From Kingdonia uniflora (taxonomy: Eukaryota; Streptophyta; Magnoliopsida; Ranunculales; Circaeasteraceae): a stretch of DNA of 64,000 bases. Location: assembly GCA_014058105.1 (NCBI GenBank), contig JACGCM010002435.1:2852001-2916000 (forward strand). The letters run 5' to 3'. Of the stretch, positions 42,200 to 53,740 are shown piece after piece (the stretch's first letter is position 1; every line of letters begins with the position of its first letter). Below the pieces are notes generated by a model. The model worked only from the letters and a program-made list of their open reading frames with translations. It was not told where the DNA came from and made no database searches. The translations under genes and the position numbers were made by a program.

Positions 42200-42730
42200 T
42201 GATAAATGTCACACGCTTCTTTAGTTTAGGCACTCACGTTTCATGTGGCCCAACTTTCCACACCCACAACATTGGAGGCCCCAGTAATACTTGTAGAACG
42301 AGTACCCACTATTGTTGGTGCTGGTGTTGGTGTTGGGTGAAGAGCTGTGAGTCATGCGAATTTACATTTTGCTTCGGCTCTTTTGGCCTACTCCATTTCA
42401 TCTACGACCGTGTAAACATTTAGCATAAATAGCGCATCTTGTATCTTCTTGGTTAACCCATTCTTACAACGACTGACTTTTTGAGCTTTTGTTTCATATG
42501 TAGTAACACAAGAGCAAAACAAGTAGGATTCATTTGTGTAGTCATCGACACTCTTCAACTTTTGGTGTAAGTTTTGCAGATGACAAAAACTGTCATCTTC
42601 ATAGGTATGTGGGACAGACTGCTGCATGAGTTCCCTCTTAATAACGTACCTCTCTGTAATGTTTTGGTAACCCGCCTCGCACCTCACCCTTTGCACACTA
42701 TCCGCCAATTTAAGGTGTAGTCCGTAGCGT
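42200..42730 (-). pseudogene. gag fragment with CCHC zinc knuckle
   Basis: On -, the codons include MADSVQRVRCEAGYQNITER and LMQQSVPHTYEDDSFCHLQN with helical, polar sequence. A neighbouring frame at about 42,215-42,290 has CCGCGKLGHMKREC, a zinc knuckle with CX2CX4HX4C spacing. This is typical of a retrotransposon gag C-terminus. The gag is frameshifted between the two parts and appears interrupted upstream by the insertion at 42,770-43,694. Confidence 0.6.
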
Positions 42731-42769
42731 TATTGCTTGTGCTCATATAGCGTTTTTGCTATGCTTGTC

Positions 42770-43694
42770 TAGGGTTGGGTCCCCAACCCGCTGTAGTTTT
42801 TCTGCTGTTGTTGTTGTTGTTGCGTTGTTGGCGGGTAGTCCTGGCCCGGACCACGATGGATCTCGCGCTTGTGCCCAACCTTGCCCGGGGGGACTGCAGG
42901 TTTGGCGTTCCAAGCCCAATTCACCGTGGACATTCACCCAAAAATTGAGACTGCTGGAGCGGATCAGGGTCTATGACCTGCGCCTTACCCACGGGTCCTC
43001 CTTGTTGCTGTTACGCATAAGGGGCAGGTTTGTGCTGGGCCGGGCGGGTTCGGGCTAAGAAAAATTCGGGCCGGGCCGGGTTATCTAATGGTAAACTTAA
43101 CCCGCAACCTGCCCGTGAAATATACGGGCCATATCTGAGCTGGGTTTGGGCCGGGCAATATGGACCTTGTATCTAATCCCATTTTTCTCTCTGAATCTCA
43201 CCCAATATTAATACCTCCATTATCACTAATCAACCATTAATGGAAGCAACAAAGTCCCAACCTAATTTCAAACTTTTTTGTCTGTTCGAAAAACAAAAGA
43301 CCCCCATGAAGCACTTTTTTAATTATGAGAACCCATATATCTTAAAATCTAGCTTAAAGTGAGAAAAAGAAAGTTAGAGAGAGAGAGGAACAAGGGATGA
43401 GAAAGATTGATGTAGATGGTTTCATTTCAAATCTAAAACCCATAAGAGTCAACCAACCCCCCCTTGGTCCGGTCTTGGTTTGGGCTGGGTTCGGGCTAGA
43501 TTCGGGTTGGGTTTTATTCGGGCCAGTTTCGGTAAGGCTACAGGCTATCTCACAACAATAAAAGGTGGCCTGTGACCCTCCCATATAATCAATCGGGTTG
43601 GCTGGGCGGCCTATAAACAGTAACCGGGTTGGGTGGGCTTTTTTCTGTCGAATCGGGCCAGGGCATAAGTTCGAAACCCATATTGCCAGCCCTA
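42770..43694. mobile_element. GC-rich, hAT-like non-autonomous insertion
   Basis: Composition changes abruptly to GC-rich, with repeated GGGCCGGGC and CGGGTTGGG motifs on both strands. The right end read on - begins TAGGGCTGGCAATATGGG, like termini of plant hAT elements. The left end (TAGGGTTGGG at about 42,769) matches only partly, and an 8-bp duplication is not evident. Some frames here are open only because of composition. Confidence 0.45.
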
Positions 43695-44926
43695 ATTATG
43701 CATTTGTCGGCACACCAATGACTCCCATTCATGGCGTTCTCCTTCAACAGATTATCGACATGTGTTGAGGTTATGTCTTATAAGTTTTGCCTCGCGACTT
43801 TCTCCCTCCTTTGGAGCACATGTGGTACCTCATTGAAGATTGTGGGATTCTCCTCATCATAGGGAGAATCCTCATACTTTCTTCACAATTGTTGTCGTCG
43901 TTTAATGTTACTAAGACGTTGGAAAAATTGTGTAACACCCTGGTTGAACGATTATTGGAGATGCGCCTAACCTAATAGCAGTGATGGTTGTACCAGTGGT
44001 TTAGTCTCACATCGCTTAAGATCCTGCCGGGTGTATGATCCTTAAGTTAAGATCTCAGTCTACTTGTCACCGAGGCCCTTCATGGGAAATAAAACCCCAC
44101 ACTGCTTGAGACCCGCAGTGGTTAAGTGGAGACAATATCGGTGTACGAAGAGTAGGGTCATGACAAACTATATCTTCCAATTCCTCTCTATTTGAATCCG
44201 AGTCAGAGACGAGCGCGGGAAATATCTTTTCTTTTCCCTTATTGCGACCAACTACTCGTAGAGGTGTGGATTGAGCGGTATTAATGCCGACCCATTTCGT
44301 GTCACCCATAAATCCCCACGTTGGGTTACTTTTACGCACACCCTATCGTAGGGCTCTTACCTATCTCCAGCTCCTTGAGGGCATTACTGTTATCACCATA
44401 AAAACTCGGAACCTTTGCTAAATTTGTGTTTCATCATGAGAACGAGTATATTCTCCATCTTTTCTTCCAACGACGTCAAGCGATCGCTCGTAATCGGTTT
44501 TTTTTATTTTGCACTTTTCTTGCCATCGTAGCAAAAAAAAAACTCACCCGATAACAAACCTTACTTTTGATACCAATTTGATAGAAACAATTAAGAGGGG
44601 AATAACGATCAATTAATAATAAGCAATTAACAAATAATTCAATCATAATTACTCTCTTTTATTCAATCAAGCTTTAAACCCTAGAAACATCTTTCTCTCA
44701 CAAAAATCAACAACTCGATCCTAGATTCATCCTCTACATAAATAAGAAGATATCTATTTATTCTCTCCTTAAATCAAGCCTATTGCAAGATTCTAGGCAA
44801 TTTGATATATTACATAACAAAAATAGGGAAATAGCTAATTTAGAACAAAAGCAAACTACTCGAGAGAGAGTTGTGCATAGAGGGTAAATGATCATGCGGG
44901 AATATAAAAACTATAATATAGAATAC

Positions 44927-45084
44927 CCATTGGCATCATCTCTTACCATGTGTTTTAGATGTAAATGGTTCAACTTTTAGGTTATGACTGAAATCAGTCA
45001 ATTCTTTTTTGTTTAGTAGGCTACTCTTGTATTCAAGATTTGGGATATTTAACACACATGTTGTTTTAGATATAAGAAAGAATG
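44927..45084. other. Short unassigned segment between retroelement remnants
   Basis: AT-rich, with no exon of LKR/SDH recognisable. It could be intron sequence of that gene. Confidence 0.35.
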
Positions 45085-47744
45085 TGTAGCGCCCCAAATT
45101 CTAATAATAAGTAAACCAAACCAATTACTAAAATTCGAGGGCTTACAGGTCCCATAAATAACCAATCCAATAAAGGGTTAGGCTCAGTATCAGCAGGTTA
45201 GAGACAACGATCTCATGAATTTAAACTTTAACGAGTACGTCAAATATGTGATCCAACTAATAAACGAGAACCAAGCATCCAGCTTTAGCTCTTCAGCATG
45301 ATCACCACCACAGTATCTACAAATATGAAATGTTTTTTTTGCGAGTGTGAGCAAACCACGGCTCACGAATTTTCCAAAATAGCTAAATAATTATACCAAC
45401 TAACTAGATGATAATAGTATAATATATACAAAATTCCGCTAATGATTAAATAATATTTGCTAATGATGCTGAAAATGTCTAATCGAGATGTGCAACAAGC
45501 ATAATTTAATAAACATATTGAGCTAAAATGCCAGATACAACAAAAGACTAAAACCTATACTTAAAGTTCATGAGAGGCGTTAAGAAGAATCGTCCTATGA
45601 TTTGGTTTATGAACCACTAACGTATGACTTAAACATTTACCAAGATCATTACTGGATACAAAGGGTTTGATTTTTGTCAAGCTCGACCAAGCTAAGGATT
45701 TCAACCCAAGAAGCCTAGTTGTCCTCACTTTATTTTTATTCCAAGAAATTTCAACCTCACGGAGGATAGGATGGGTACCAAAGGAGAACTGTCTCATACC
45801 ATTCCACACTCCAGGATGAGTACCATAGGTATGATAGTAATCTGCCCAAACTCACCTACTATTTTAACTCGAGCTAGTAATCCTAGTAACCCATCGGGGG
45901 TTAGCCGATTTATAACAACTTAAGGAGTGTCTATGATTTTCTAATACATACATGATTATCATCAATTGCTTAGGTAGCAGTCAACACTTGCTCGTGCACA
46001 TGGGATAACCTACATGTTCTTGACAGACAATAGTCAACAATCCCTTAGAACTATATTTACAAACTTTAGTTCTTTAACAACTCTATACTCAAAATCTTCA
46101 AAACAGATAGACAGGAATCCCCATAAGTTCCAGCATCGATGGTGACAGTATAGATATCGAATAACAACCTGACGCTCAAGAACAATGCCACGAGAATGCT
46201 TAGACGAGAATGATTTCCTAAAACTAACAACAAAGTAAAAATAAACTTAACGGAGTAGCTCTAAAAGCTCGATGGACCATTAGGACAGTAAGTGTCACGA
46301 CTCAATGATTCAATAACCCAAAAGTAAACTATCAGATGTTCCTCGACACCAACAATCAACTTTATACTCGGGATAACTGTTAGTTCACAACAAACAGTCA
46401 AATAATCCAAGATTAATAGTGTTTCATAATTCCCGTTTCTTTCTCATCAAAAAAATAACGAAACATTAACCATACTCGATAACGTAACCCAACGTTCCTG
46501 TGTTAACTACCGAAACAACGACAAAACAATGACAGTGCTCAAGGACAAAGCCACGAGAACACAAAGTGCACCTAGAATAATTCTAAGACTTATCGAGATA
46601 ATAAACGCTAAGTGGACAAGCTCAAAACTGAAGACCGTATCTTACAAAAGCTATACCGTCCAAGTGACTTGACATGGAATCAAGATCTTTATATTAGAAT
46701 CTTACTATGTAATTAGTATCCAACGATGAAGCTACAAGGATAACGTAGACAAACCCAAATAGACAGTGCCTAATCTTATTATCATATGTCTAGCAAGCTA
46801 AGCTAACGAAGTCGTATATCTATAAAGTAATAACTATAATCTCTAAACTTTATTCTAATTAATAGTGGTTAAACCACGTGTCATTATTTCTATATTTAAG
46901 TTTATCTTAAACATAAGATACTCGGATTTGCTAATCATAACCTAAAACATGTCAAGAATGTCGTTTCGAATAGCCCAGTCGTGTACCGTCATCTACCGTG
47001 TGAGTGACCTAATATCAGTAGATAGAATCGTGTACATATTATTAATAGTTGTTAATCAATATAAAAGCTTAGACATTAAGGGATAGAAAACTCGCCTCTA
47101 ACTCGGTGCAATAGCTCATCGTCAAAGACGCGAAAGAATAACAGATAATCCTTGAGCTCTCTATGACGGCCCAACGACAGCGAAACAATGGACATGTGAT
47201 CCAGGAGGATCTAAGGACGTTTTGAGGTGAACTCGTATGTAAAGAATGGATTATCGTAAAGTCGTTCGAACGAGATTTAGAGTCATTCGAACGACTCCCT
47301 ATTTTTCGTTCGAACGACCAATGTTCAATCCCTTGGAATTTTGGCCCATAGACAAATTTTGTTCGAACGAGCTTGGATGCCGTTCGAACGAGTTGTCATG
47401 TTTCTAGGGTTTAAGACCAATTAGCGTAAAGTCGTTTGAACAGGCTTGGATGCCGTTCGAACGAGCTTGGCGTAAGTTGTTATTCTGAGACGTAGGTTTG
47501 CCTCGAGATCCGTTCTATTGGTATTTTTAGTTCCCTAGTATATAAAGGGGACTTAGGTTATTTTTTTAGCTTATGTTAGTTCAATAAAAGTTCTGAGGAA
47601 GAAGCTTAGGGTTTAGAGAAATTCCATTGTAATTAACTGCGTTTAAGCAATTGAAGCTCTTATAGAGATTTTTCCCAACCGATTTTGGTGTTCTTCGTAC
47701 TTTTCTGCTAACTAGGGTTTCTCTATTTGTATTGTGGATTAACA
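45085..47744 (+). mobile_element. Long LTR-like sequence without coding region (solo LTR or truncated element)
   Basis: It begins TGTAGCGCCCCAAATTC, a start typical of long LTRs of plant Ty3/gypsy (Tekay/Del-like) elements. It has no coding similarity over 2.6 kb and contains a promoter-like GTATATAAAGGGGA at about 47,539. It ends tentatively at GGATTAACA (47,744). A cluster of TCGTTCGAACGA palindromes lies just upstream of the TATA box. No 5-bp target duplication was found, so the 3' boundary is uncertain. Confidence 0.45.
47259..47475. repeat. Cluster of TTCGAA-centred palindromes upstream of TATA-like box
   Basis: At least six occurrences of CGTTCGAACGA or close variants occur in about 215 bp, two of them within copies of GCTTGGATGCCGTTCGAACG. 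They could be regulator-binding sites of the LTR promoter. Confidence 0.8.
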
Positions 47745-48740
47745 TGAGAACTAAGTAAGCTCAAACATCGTCAACACATCTTGGACTAAAATAAGCAAGA
47801 ATCTGAAACAAGAAGCTAGATCCCAACTGAAGTTGACAAAGCAGAAACCTCTCTGGATTTAAACAAAAGAGTACAAGTGGAAGTCTGGAACCATTAAGGA
47901 AACTCCCTTCAGGAACACCCAAAAGTACTAAGCTTCATAAAGAAATCATGCAAGAACCTTACTGAGATGTGAAGGCCAAACCAAGCATACTTCAAAGACA
48001 TTTCTTCTACTACCTCATCTAAACCCCACCATAGCCTTCTAGAATTGAAGAGGAATCAATCAAGCACAACCACCATTAACTCCGAGTAAAGATGCACACC
48101 TCCAAAGGGAAAACCAATAACGTGAACTAACTCCATGAGGATCACAATAAGTTCAAACAAGAAAACACCTCTAAAGACAACCAAATAAATATCCCACATA
48201 CATTAACCAAGCACCTAGAGTGTCAAAACTATCTAATTAAGTACCCATCATAAGTTCCGTTTATAGGAAATTAAACATCAGCTACTAACAGTAAGAAATA
48301 CCTTCCCATATTCTTTTAAACCCAAATCAAGTGATGAATCAATCATGATGTTTAGCCCAAGCAAGCATCCCTCTCTTATGTACCCTAAACCAACTTCAGC
48401 CCTAGACCCCTGGAGCAAATCAATCTCTAAAGCAAGCACCTCATGTTCTTCTCCTATGGCATCCCCTTTCTCTAGTTTGCTTATCTTCAACCGACAAAAG
48501 AAAACCTTACATAAAACCAAAATATGAATCTGCTTGTATGAATTCTTAAGCAGATAGGTGAATAGTAAAGGCTACCACATGATGATGATGATTGGTGAAG
48601 TTTAAAGTGTGGGAAATCTCCTAAGCAGATACCTCCAGTTTGGGTTCGTGGAACAATGGGTTGGGAGCTCTTGGTTTTAATGGAGGAGGGGAATAAAGGT
48701 GTTTGGATAGCTTAACAATCTGGTGTTGGTGTTGATGGAA
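47745..48740. other. Unassigned sequence flanking the copia insertion
   Basis: This was contiguous with 59,744-59,935 before the copia element inserted. One - frame (48,278-48,520, 80 codons; LEKGDAIGEEHEVLALEIDLL) is open, but no family is recognised. No LKR/SDH exon is visible. Confidence 0.35.
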
Positions 48741-48745
48741 GATAG
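48741..48745. repeat. Target-site duplication of the copia element, left copy (GATAG)
   Basis: GATAG directly precedes the LTR terminus TGAAATTCC and is repeated directly after the other LTR at 59,739-59,743. Confidence 0.95.
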
Positions 48746-49701
48746 TGAAATTCCTAAACGCTTGAGACTAACCAATTTCGATTGTTTTAGGTTTAAATCG
48801 ATAGGTCATAATTCCTTTGAATTAATGGTCTACGCTTAATCTAAATCAAGTTGATTCAATTAACTAATGTCAAGCAAGCAGTTGGAAACATAAAGACACG
48901 GACAAATTTTTTTAACCCTGTGGGAAATCTTTCTCAGGAGAAAAACCTACAGGTCACTGTCGAATTACTCGACAGCTAAACAATCCACTATGAAAAAGAA
49001 TTACAAGATTTTGACTACTCACAGACTCGATAAACACATCTCGTGGTTACCTTTCTTCTAATCAAGCTCCTAGCAATCGATTCCTCGTTCTCGCAACGCC
49101 TCGCCTCGGATAACGCACCAAAGCTTCAAAGCTTGATTCGCTCAATTTCTTCAATCCATAATTAAGGTTTCTTGATCAATGATGATTGATTCAAGATATG
49201 AGTGTTTTAATTCTCTCTTGAATCTCTCAAGAGTAATCTCTCTTCACTCTAAAAAACAAGCCCTTGGAAAAATTAATTTTCGAAGAAGTAAAGTTTGAAA
49301 AAAACGAAAGTTGTTTTTTATTAGAAAACATAAATCACGTTTTCTGTTTGAATATAAATAAATGTATTCGAATAGAAATCAGGCTGAGCCAATCTATTCG
49401 AATAACAAAGAAATCTATTCGAATAAAAACTGATTAAGGCATTTTATTCGAATACAAACAAAATCTATTTGAATAGAAATGTTCCCAGTTCTATTCGAAT
49501 AGAAGTTCTGTTATCTTATAAAGGACATACTTATTACCTAGGCTTGATATTTAGAGCAAGGAGATAGAAACCCTCTTACCTGTTCAGTGTCAGTCCAGCT
49601 GTAATCGCTCCGCGTGCACTCACTGACGCCGGATAACCAAGAGATAGTGCTGACATTCACTCTAGACACTAAATGAAACAAACTCCAAAATGGATGTTTC
49701 A
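48746..49701 (-). repeat. 3' LTR of the copia element (956 bp)
   Basis: On - it begins TGAAACATCC after a polypurine tract and ends GGAATTTCA. It contains a TTTATAAG TATA-like box near 49,515 and a cluster of TATTCGAATA palindromes at about 49,360-49,505. Confidence 0.95.
49360..49505. repeat. TATTCGAATA palindrome cluster in the copia 3' LTR
   Basis: About five exact TATTCGAATA sites plus variants with TTTGAA lie within 150 bp. The 5' LTR has the same cluster at about 59,370-59,545. The two LTRs differ in which sites have lost the central CG to TG. Confidence 0.9.
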
Positions 49702-49718
49702 ATCTCCCCCTTTGGTTC
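49702..49718 (-). promoter_or_regulatory. Polypurine tract of the copia element
   Basis: On -, AACCAAAGGGGGAGAT directly precedes the LTR start TGAAACATCC. A second similar tract (AAAAAGGGGGAGAGA) lies about 220 bp upstream at about 49,919-49,935, also next to a TTTTGTGTCAAA-like motif. Confidence 0.85.
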
Positions 49719-50235
49719 ATTTTGTGTCAAAACTAGAACTATAAGTAATAAACAAAAATTACAAACCCGATGGACTGACTCACTCACTGAACACCCATTT
49801 ATAAAAGCATATCCTCTGAAATCCCTGCACACTAAACAAGATACATCGCGTAACCGTTCATATTCAAAATAAGGAATTCAAAGGACACAAAGTACTTGCC
49901 TGACTTACCTGAAGAACCATCTCTCCCCCTTTTTGACACAAAAGAACAAAGGGTAATCAAATAAAGAGAGAGAAAAGTAAAATTAAATTATACATGCCAA
50001 AATATATAACAGTTATGGAAGAGTAAATAGCATGGAATAGAATAATCATATAGCAAAAGCTTGATAGAGCATCCATGCAAAAAAACTTGTAATACATAGC
50101 AAAGTCAGATAGAGCAACTACATAGAAGATACATGCAATAAAGAGAGTAGACTTAAAAATAGTCACTGAAAAATACATAACTATCACTCTAAAGTGCAAA
50201 AGATAAACCCAAAGTCACATACGACCTAAGACCCC

Positions 50236-51564
50236 TCATCTGTATCTGCGGCGTGCGGCGGGAGGACCACTCGACGAACCTCGCACTACACTGCTCAATC
50301 CGTCCACAAAAGTCTGAAGCCGACCTATATCATCCCTGAAGAGCCGAAACTGAGTTTGTATCTGAGTATCCATGCTAACAAAACGAGTCCCTATCTGAGC
50401 GTCCAACCTACTAAAACGAGACTCCATATAGGTGTACATAGAGGCGAAATCATGCGGGACCACTCCAGTATAAGCATCTGTAGAAACATTAGGTAGGAAG
50501 AAGCAGTAGTCCTGGAAGCAGAGGGCCTAGCTGCTCGCCTAGCTGCACTAGGTGCAGCCTCAGTCTCCAAGTCCTCTGCATCTTCCTCGGACTCAGACTC
50601 CGACTCAGAAGGTACCATATGTTTTTTGCTCTTTTCCCAATAACGAGAATTAATCACTTCGTTTCTCACGCCCGCCTCCTCATCCGCACGGATAACATAC
50701 CAGTAATAAACCTGCTGTACGGTAAAGCCCGTGCCTGGAGATCCGGGTTATATGTAAGAATCATCTCGTGCATAATAATATGCACCAAATCAACACTGTA
50801 CCCCTGATGGTAAATATACACCAAATAAAACATATTACCCACCAGAATATTCTTATTCCCCAGTTGGGGAATAATGTTCCTATGAGCAATCATATGAAAG
50901 AGGCATAGTGATTTGCTCAGATTCTTACGCACGAGATATGGGCCTTTAATTTTCCCTGCAACACGAAGCCCCTCTTCCATCTCCTTCTTGGGAGGAAACT
51001 GACTAGAAACTGGAGGCCACTCCGAAAGTTCCGCATCTTCTGCTGGAGGCTCACCCAGACCAAAAGCGTGCCGGATATCATCCGTCCCAATATGTAACTC
51101 GAAGCCATCAATAGAAACTTTAAAACTCTTGTCATCTCCCGTGCCCTGTACATCGAGGAGAGAAGCATAAAAAAGTTGCACCAAACGTGGATAACACGAC
51201 ATCTAGAGACGAATAATCCTAGTCCAGCCAAGATCAGCGAATACATCAAAAACCTGCGAGATAGTAGGGTATCGCTGACGCAGCTCCTCATCAAGTGATA
51301 CCTCCTTCTGATAGTTGCGAAACTTAAAATCTGATCGTTGGGTAGACCAATGGGAGGGGTTAGGATGCATACCATGATTCCCCCGTCATTGTCTCGTGAA
51401 TGTGCACGAGACCCCCCAACACCACTAGATCCTCCTCGTCCAGAAGCCTGATGAGCAACATTACTAGAACCCGTCCTGGTTTATCGCGTCGTTCGACCCC
51501 GTTTTGCCGTACCGCTTAGAGCGGGAACGGGGGATGCAGCCTTAGGGAGTTTTTCCCTAGCCAT
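50236..51564 (-). pseudogene. Extra ORF downstream of pol in the copia element
   Basis: It starts at ATG 51,564 (MAREKLPKAASPVPALSG) with a basic Ser/Gly-rich N-terminus. A shift near 51,390 is followed by a folded domain from about 51,340: FADLGWTRIIRL, a TAG at about 51,204, then LVQLFYASLLDVQG, FELHIGTDDIRHAFGLGEPP, GNMFYLVYIYHQGYSVDLVH and ARALPYSRFITGML. An acidic run (SESESESEEDAEDLE) follows, then a coiled-coil end (ESRFSRLDAQIGTRFVSMD) in other frames. Similar domains occur in accessory ORFs of plant LTR elements, annotated as putative plant transposon protein. Sireviruses often have an envelope-like ORF here, but no signal peptide or membrane segment is seen. Confidence 0.6.
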
Positions 51565-53740
51565 AGCAACCAATGCCCAAAGAACTTACTTAACCTGCAA
51601 GAAAATTACCACTACTTCCCCAAACCTAACCAACACGGTTAAGCAGGGGAACCCAATGAAACACACAACCAACTCTTCACCATTGCAAGCAAGCAATCAC
51701 TAAACAAACAACCCAAAACCCTGCAAGAAACCACAACACACTCCAATCTCCCAATTCTTCACAAAAACAGATGCCACATCCAAACCCAAGTGAGCGTTCC
51801 AATTACTAAATAACAACTCCAACTTCAATTGACAGTTCCAATTCGAAATACCAACTCCAAATCCAAATGACATATCCAATTCGAAACAACAAATCCAAAT
51901 CCAAAGCACAAATTGACAAATTGAGCAATAAACTTGAAGGAGATTGAGTAAAACAAGCTTACCCAATTGGAGGATGAGTCCAATCACAAAATTAGGGCAA
52001 AAACTGTCGAGATCAAAACACTAATTTGGACCACCGAGCTTCTAACTATGAAACCCCAAACTCAACAATAAAAACGAGGTAATTAAGCACAATGAAATTC
52101 GAGTATGGATTGCAAACATGGTAGGATTCGAGTGAGAGAGAGAGACTAAGCCAAGTTGTATTCGAACAAAAAGAGAAAGAGTGAAAAAAGGAAAAAAAAA
52201 ATATTAAAAAAAACAGACTGTGAAATGTATTCGAATAAAAAAAAATTCTATTCGAATAAAAGTTGTGCTCTTATAAAAAAACAAACTGGGGAAAAATATT
52301 CGAATAAAACAAGAAATCTATTCGAATAAAAATTGCGCTGAGGCAAAATATTTGAATAATTTTTTTCATTCGAATAATTTTTTTTTTCTTCTTTCAACTA
52401 GAAACAAAAGGAAGTAAACGACACAAGAAAATCAATACTCCCCCTGTCTATTCTACACGAGAGACTAATCACAGGCTATATGGATATCAGATAGGAAATC
52501 ATTCCATAGAAAAGCCAGTTAAAATAAGTATTTACTCAGAGTGTGTGTGTGCGCAGTCAACGTAAAACAGTACCATGCATTCAGCAAACCTAACAACCAA
52601 AAATAAGACACTAAGAAAAGTTGTTTCAAATTAGGCCTCTCATGGTGGTCACTCAAAATCACTGAGAATTGACTTGCTAGCACTCTGTGTGAAATATGAA
52701 TATGAATATGAATATAACGCAAAAAAATTACATTTCATCAGAAAAAACGAAGCACTGTGAGCTGGAAGATCTTATGGAAAAGAAACCTATTTGTCACGAA
52801 TGGTGTCAAGTTTAAACTAAGTTAGATTCCTTATTTTCAATCTCCACTAATATTGACTAAGCCGAACTCAAGATCAAATAGGTCTTTATATAGGCTTTAA
52901 TGTAGGCAAAGGTAGGCTTATGATAGAGTAGGTGTTTTTGCTGGCATTCTGGGACTCTAGTTATACTACTAATCTGTTTTTCTTGAAACCAAATTCACCT
53001 TCTGTTGTTTTCTTTCTTGTGAAGTACACACATAAATATACCTTTTCACATCCTCTTTATTGAATTTTGATTGAGATAATAAAAAGTCATTTGGGGATTT
53101 ATTGTATTCTTCTCTACATCTTCCCCCAAATATCACACATAGTTTTCCTTTTCCTTTTTTTTCCACTAAAAAGTCTCAAAAGTCTCAGAACAATTGGGTA
53201 AAAAGTAAAAGAGTTTTGGAAAAGAAATGAAAGGGCATATTTTAAGGCTCAACGGGCTGCAAGTGGATAAAACTAAGGTTAGAAATAACGATGGCCAAAA
53301 ATGGGTGAAGAAAAAATGCCTATTATCATATCTTCGGTTGGACACAGTCCCTTTTTCGCCTCGAATAAAAACAGGAAGGTTTCACTAGTATAGCTTAACT
53401 TTGATGGTACCATTTGACAATTGGGTAAGGAAACGAAATGAGATCATAAACAACAAGATCAAAAAGAATAGTAAATGTCATAACACTCGAAGATCATAAA
53501 TAAGTCCAGATCCTCACATAACATTAGGTATGAAGTCTCTATATGTATCCTAAAGTATAATATCAATAAATGCTTATCTATCTGAGCATGCGATAGTTAA
53601 CTGCTGTGAAAGAAAGAAAATCTAAGTAAACACTATACTAAACTGTCCTAACACGGAATTAGAAAACGTATCTGAATAAACATATATCACCGTGATAATC
53701 TAACCAAAAGAGTGTAAAGAGGAAGTAAGAGACATACCTA
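51565..53740. other. Spacer between pol and the extra ORF of the copia element
   Basis: AT-rich and non-coding. It holds low-complexity CCAATTC/CCAAATCC repeats (51,766-51,905), a GA run (52,133-52,145) and TATTCGAATA palindromes (52,214-52,377). The rest shows nothing recognisable. Confidence 0.6.
52214..52377. repeat. TATTCGAATA palindrome cluster internal to the copia element
   Basis: Four exact TATTCGAATA sites plus degenerate ones lie within about 165 bp of non-coding sequence. It is the same motif as in both LTRs. Confidence 0.85.

Larger units (their letters stand above)
41733..44926 (-). mobile_element. Gag-only LTR retroelement remnant in LKR/SDH intron 5 (or past its break)
   Basis: Direct repeats at 41,733-42,049 (starts TGATAAAAAC, ends CTATCTATCA on +) and 44,579 to about 44,926 serve as LTRs of about 320-350 bp. 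On - the low-coordinate LTR is preceded by a polypurine tract CGGGGAGAG at 42,051-42,059, so it is the 3' LTR. The high-coordinate one is followed by TTGGTATCAAAAG, resembling an initiator-Met primer-binding site. The interior has gag fragments and a GC-rich insertion but no protease, RT or integrase. Confidence 0.6.

Noticed and set aside
42756..43058. 100-codon + frame and the overlapping - frame in the GC-rich segment
   Set aside because: Frames stay open because of GC-rich repeats of GGGCCGGG. No protein similarity.
45561..45809. 82-codon - frame inside the long LTR-like sequence
   Set aside because: No known motif. LTRs of this kind are non-coding and the frame is isolated.
45080..47750. 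Solo-LTR status with a 5-bp target duplication
   Set aside because: The bases before TGTAGCG (GAATG) and after the proposed CA end (TGAGA) do not match, so the boundary or solo status is unproven.
50619..50807. + strand 62-codon frame opposite to the copia extra ORF
   Set aside because: Complement of the - strand domain, which has the coherent protein features.
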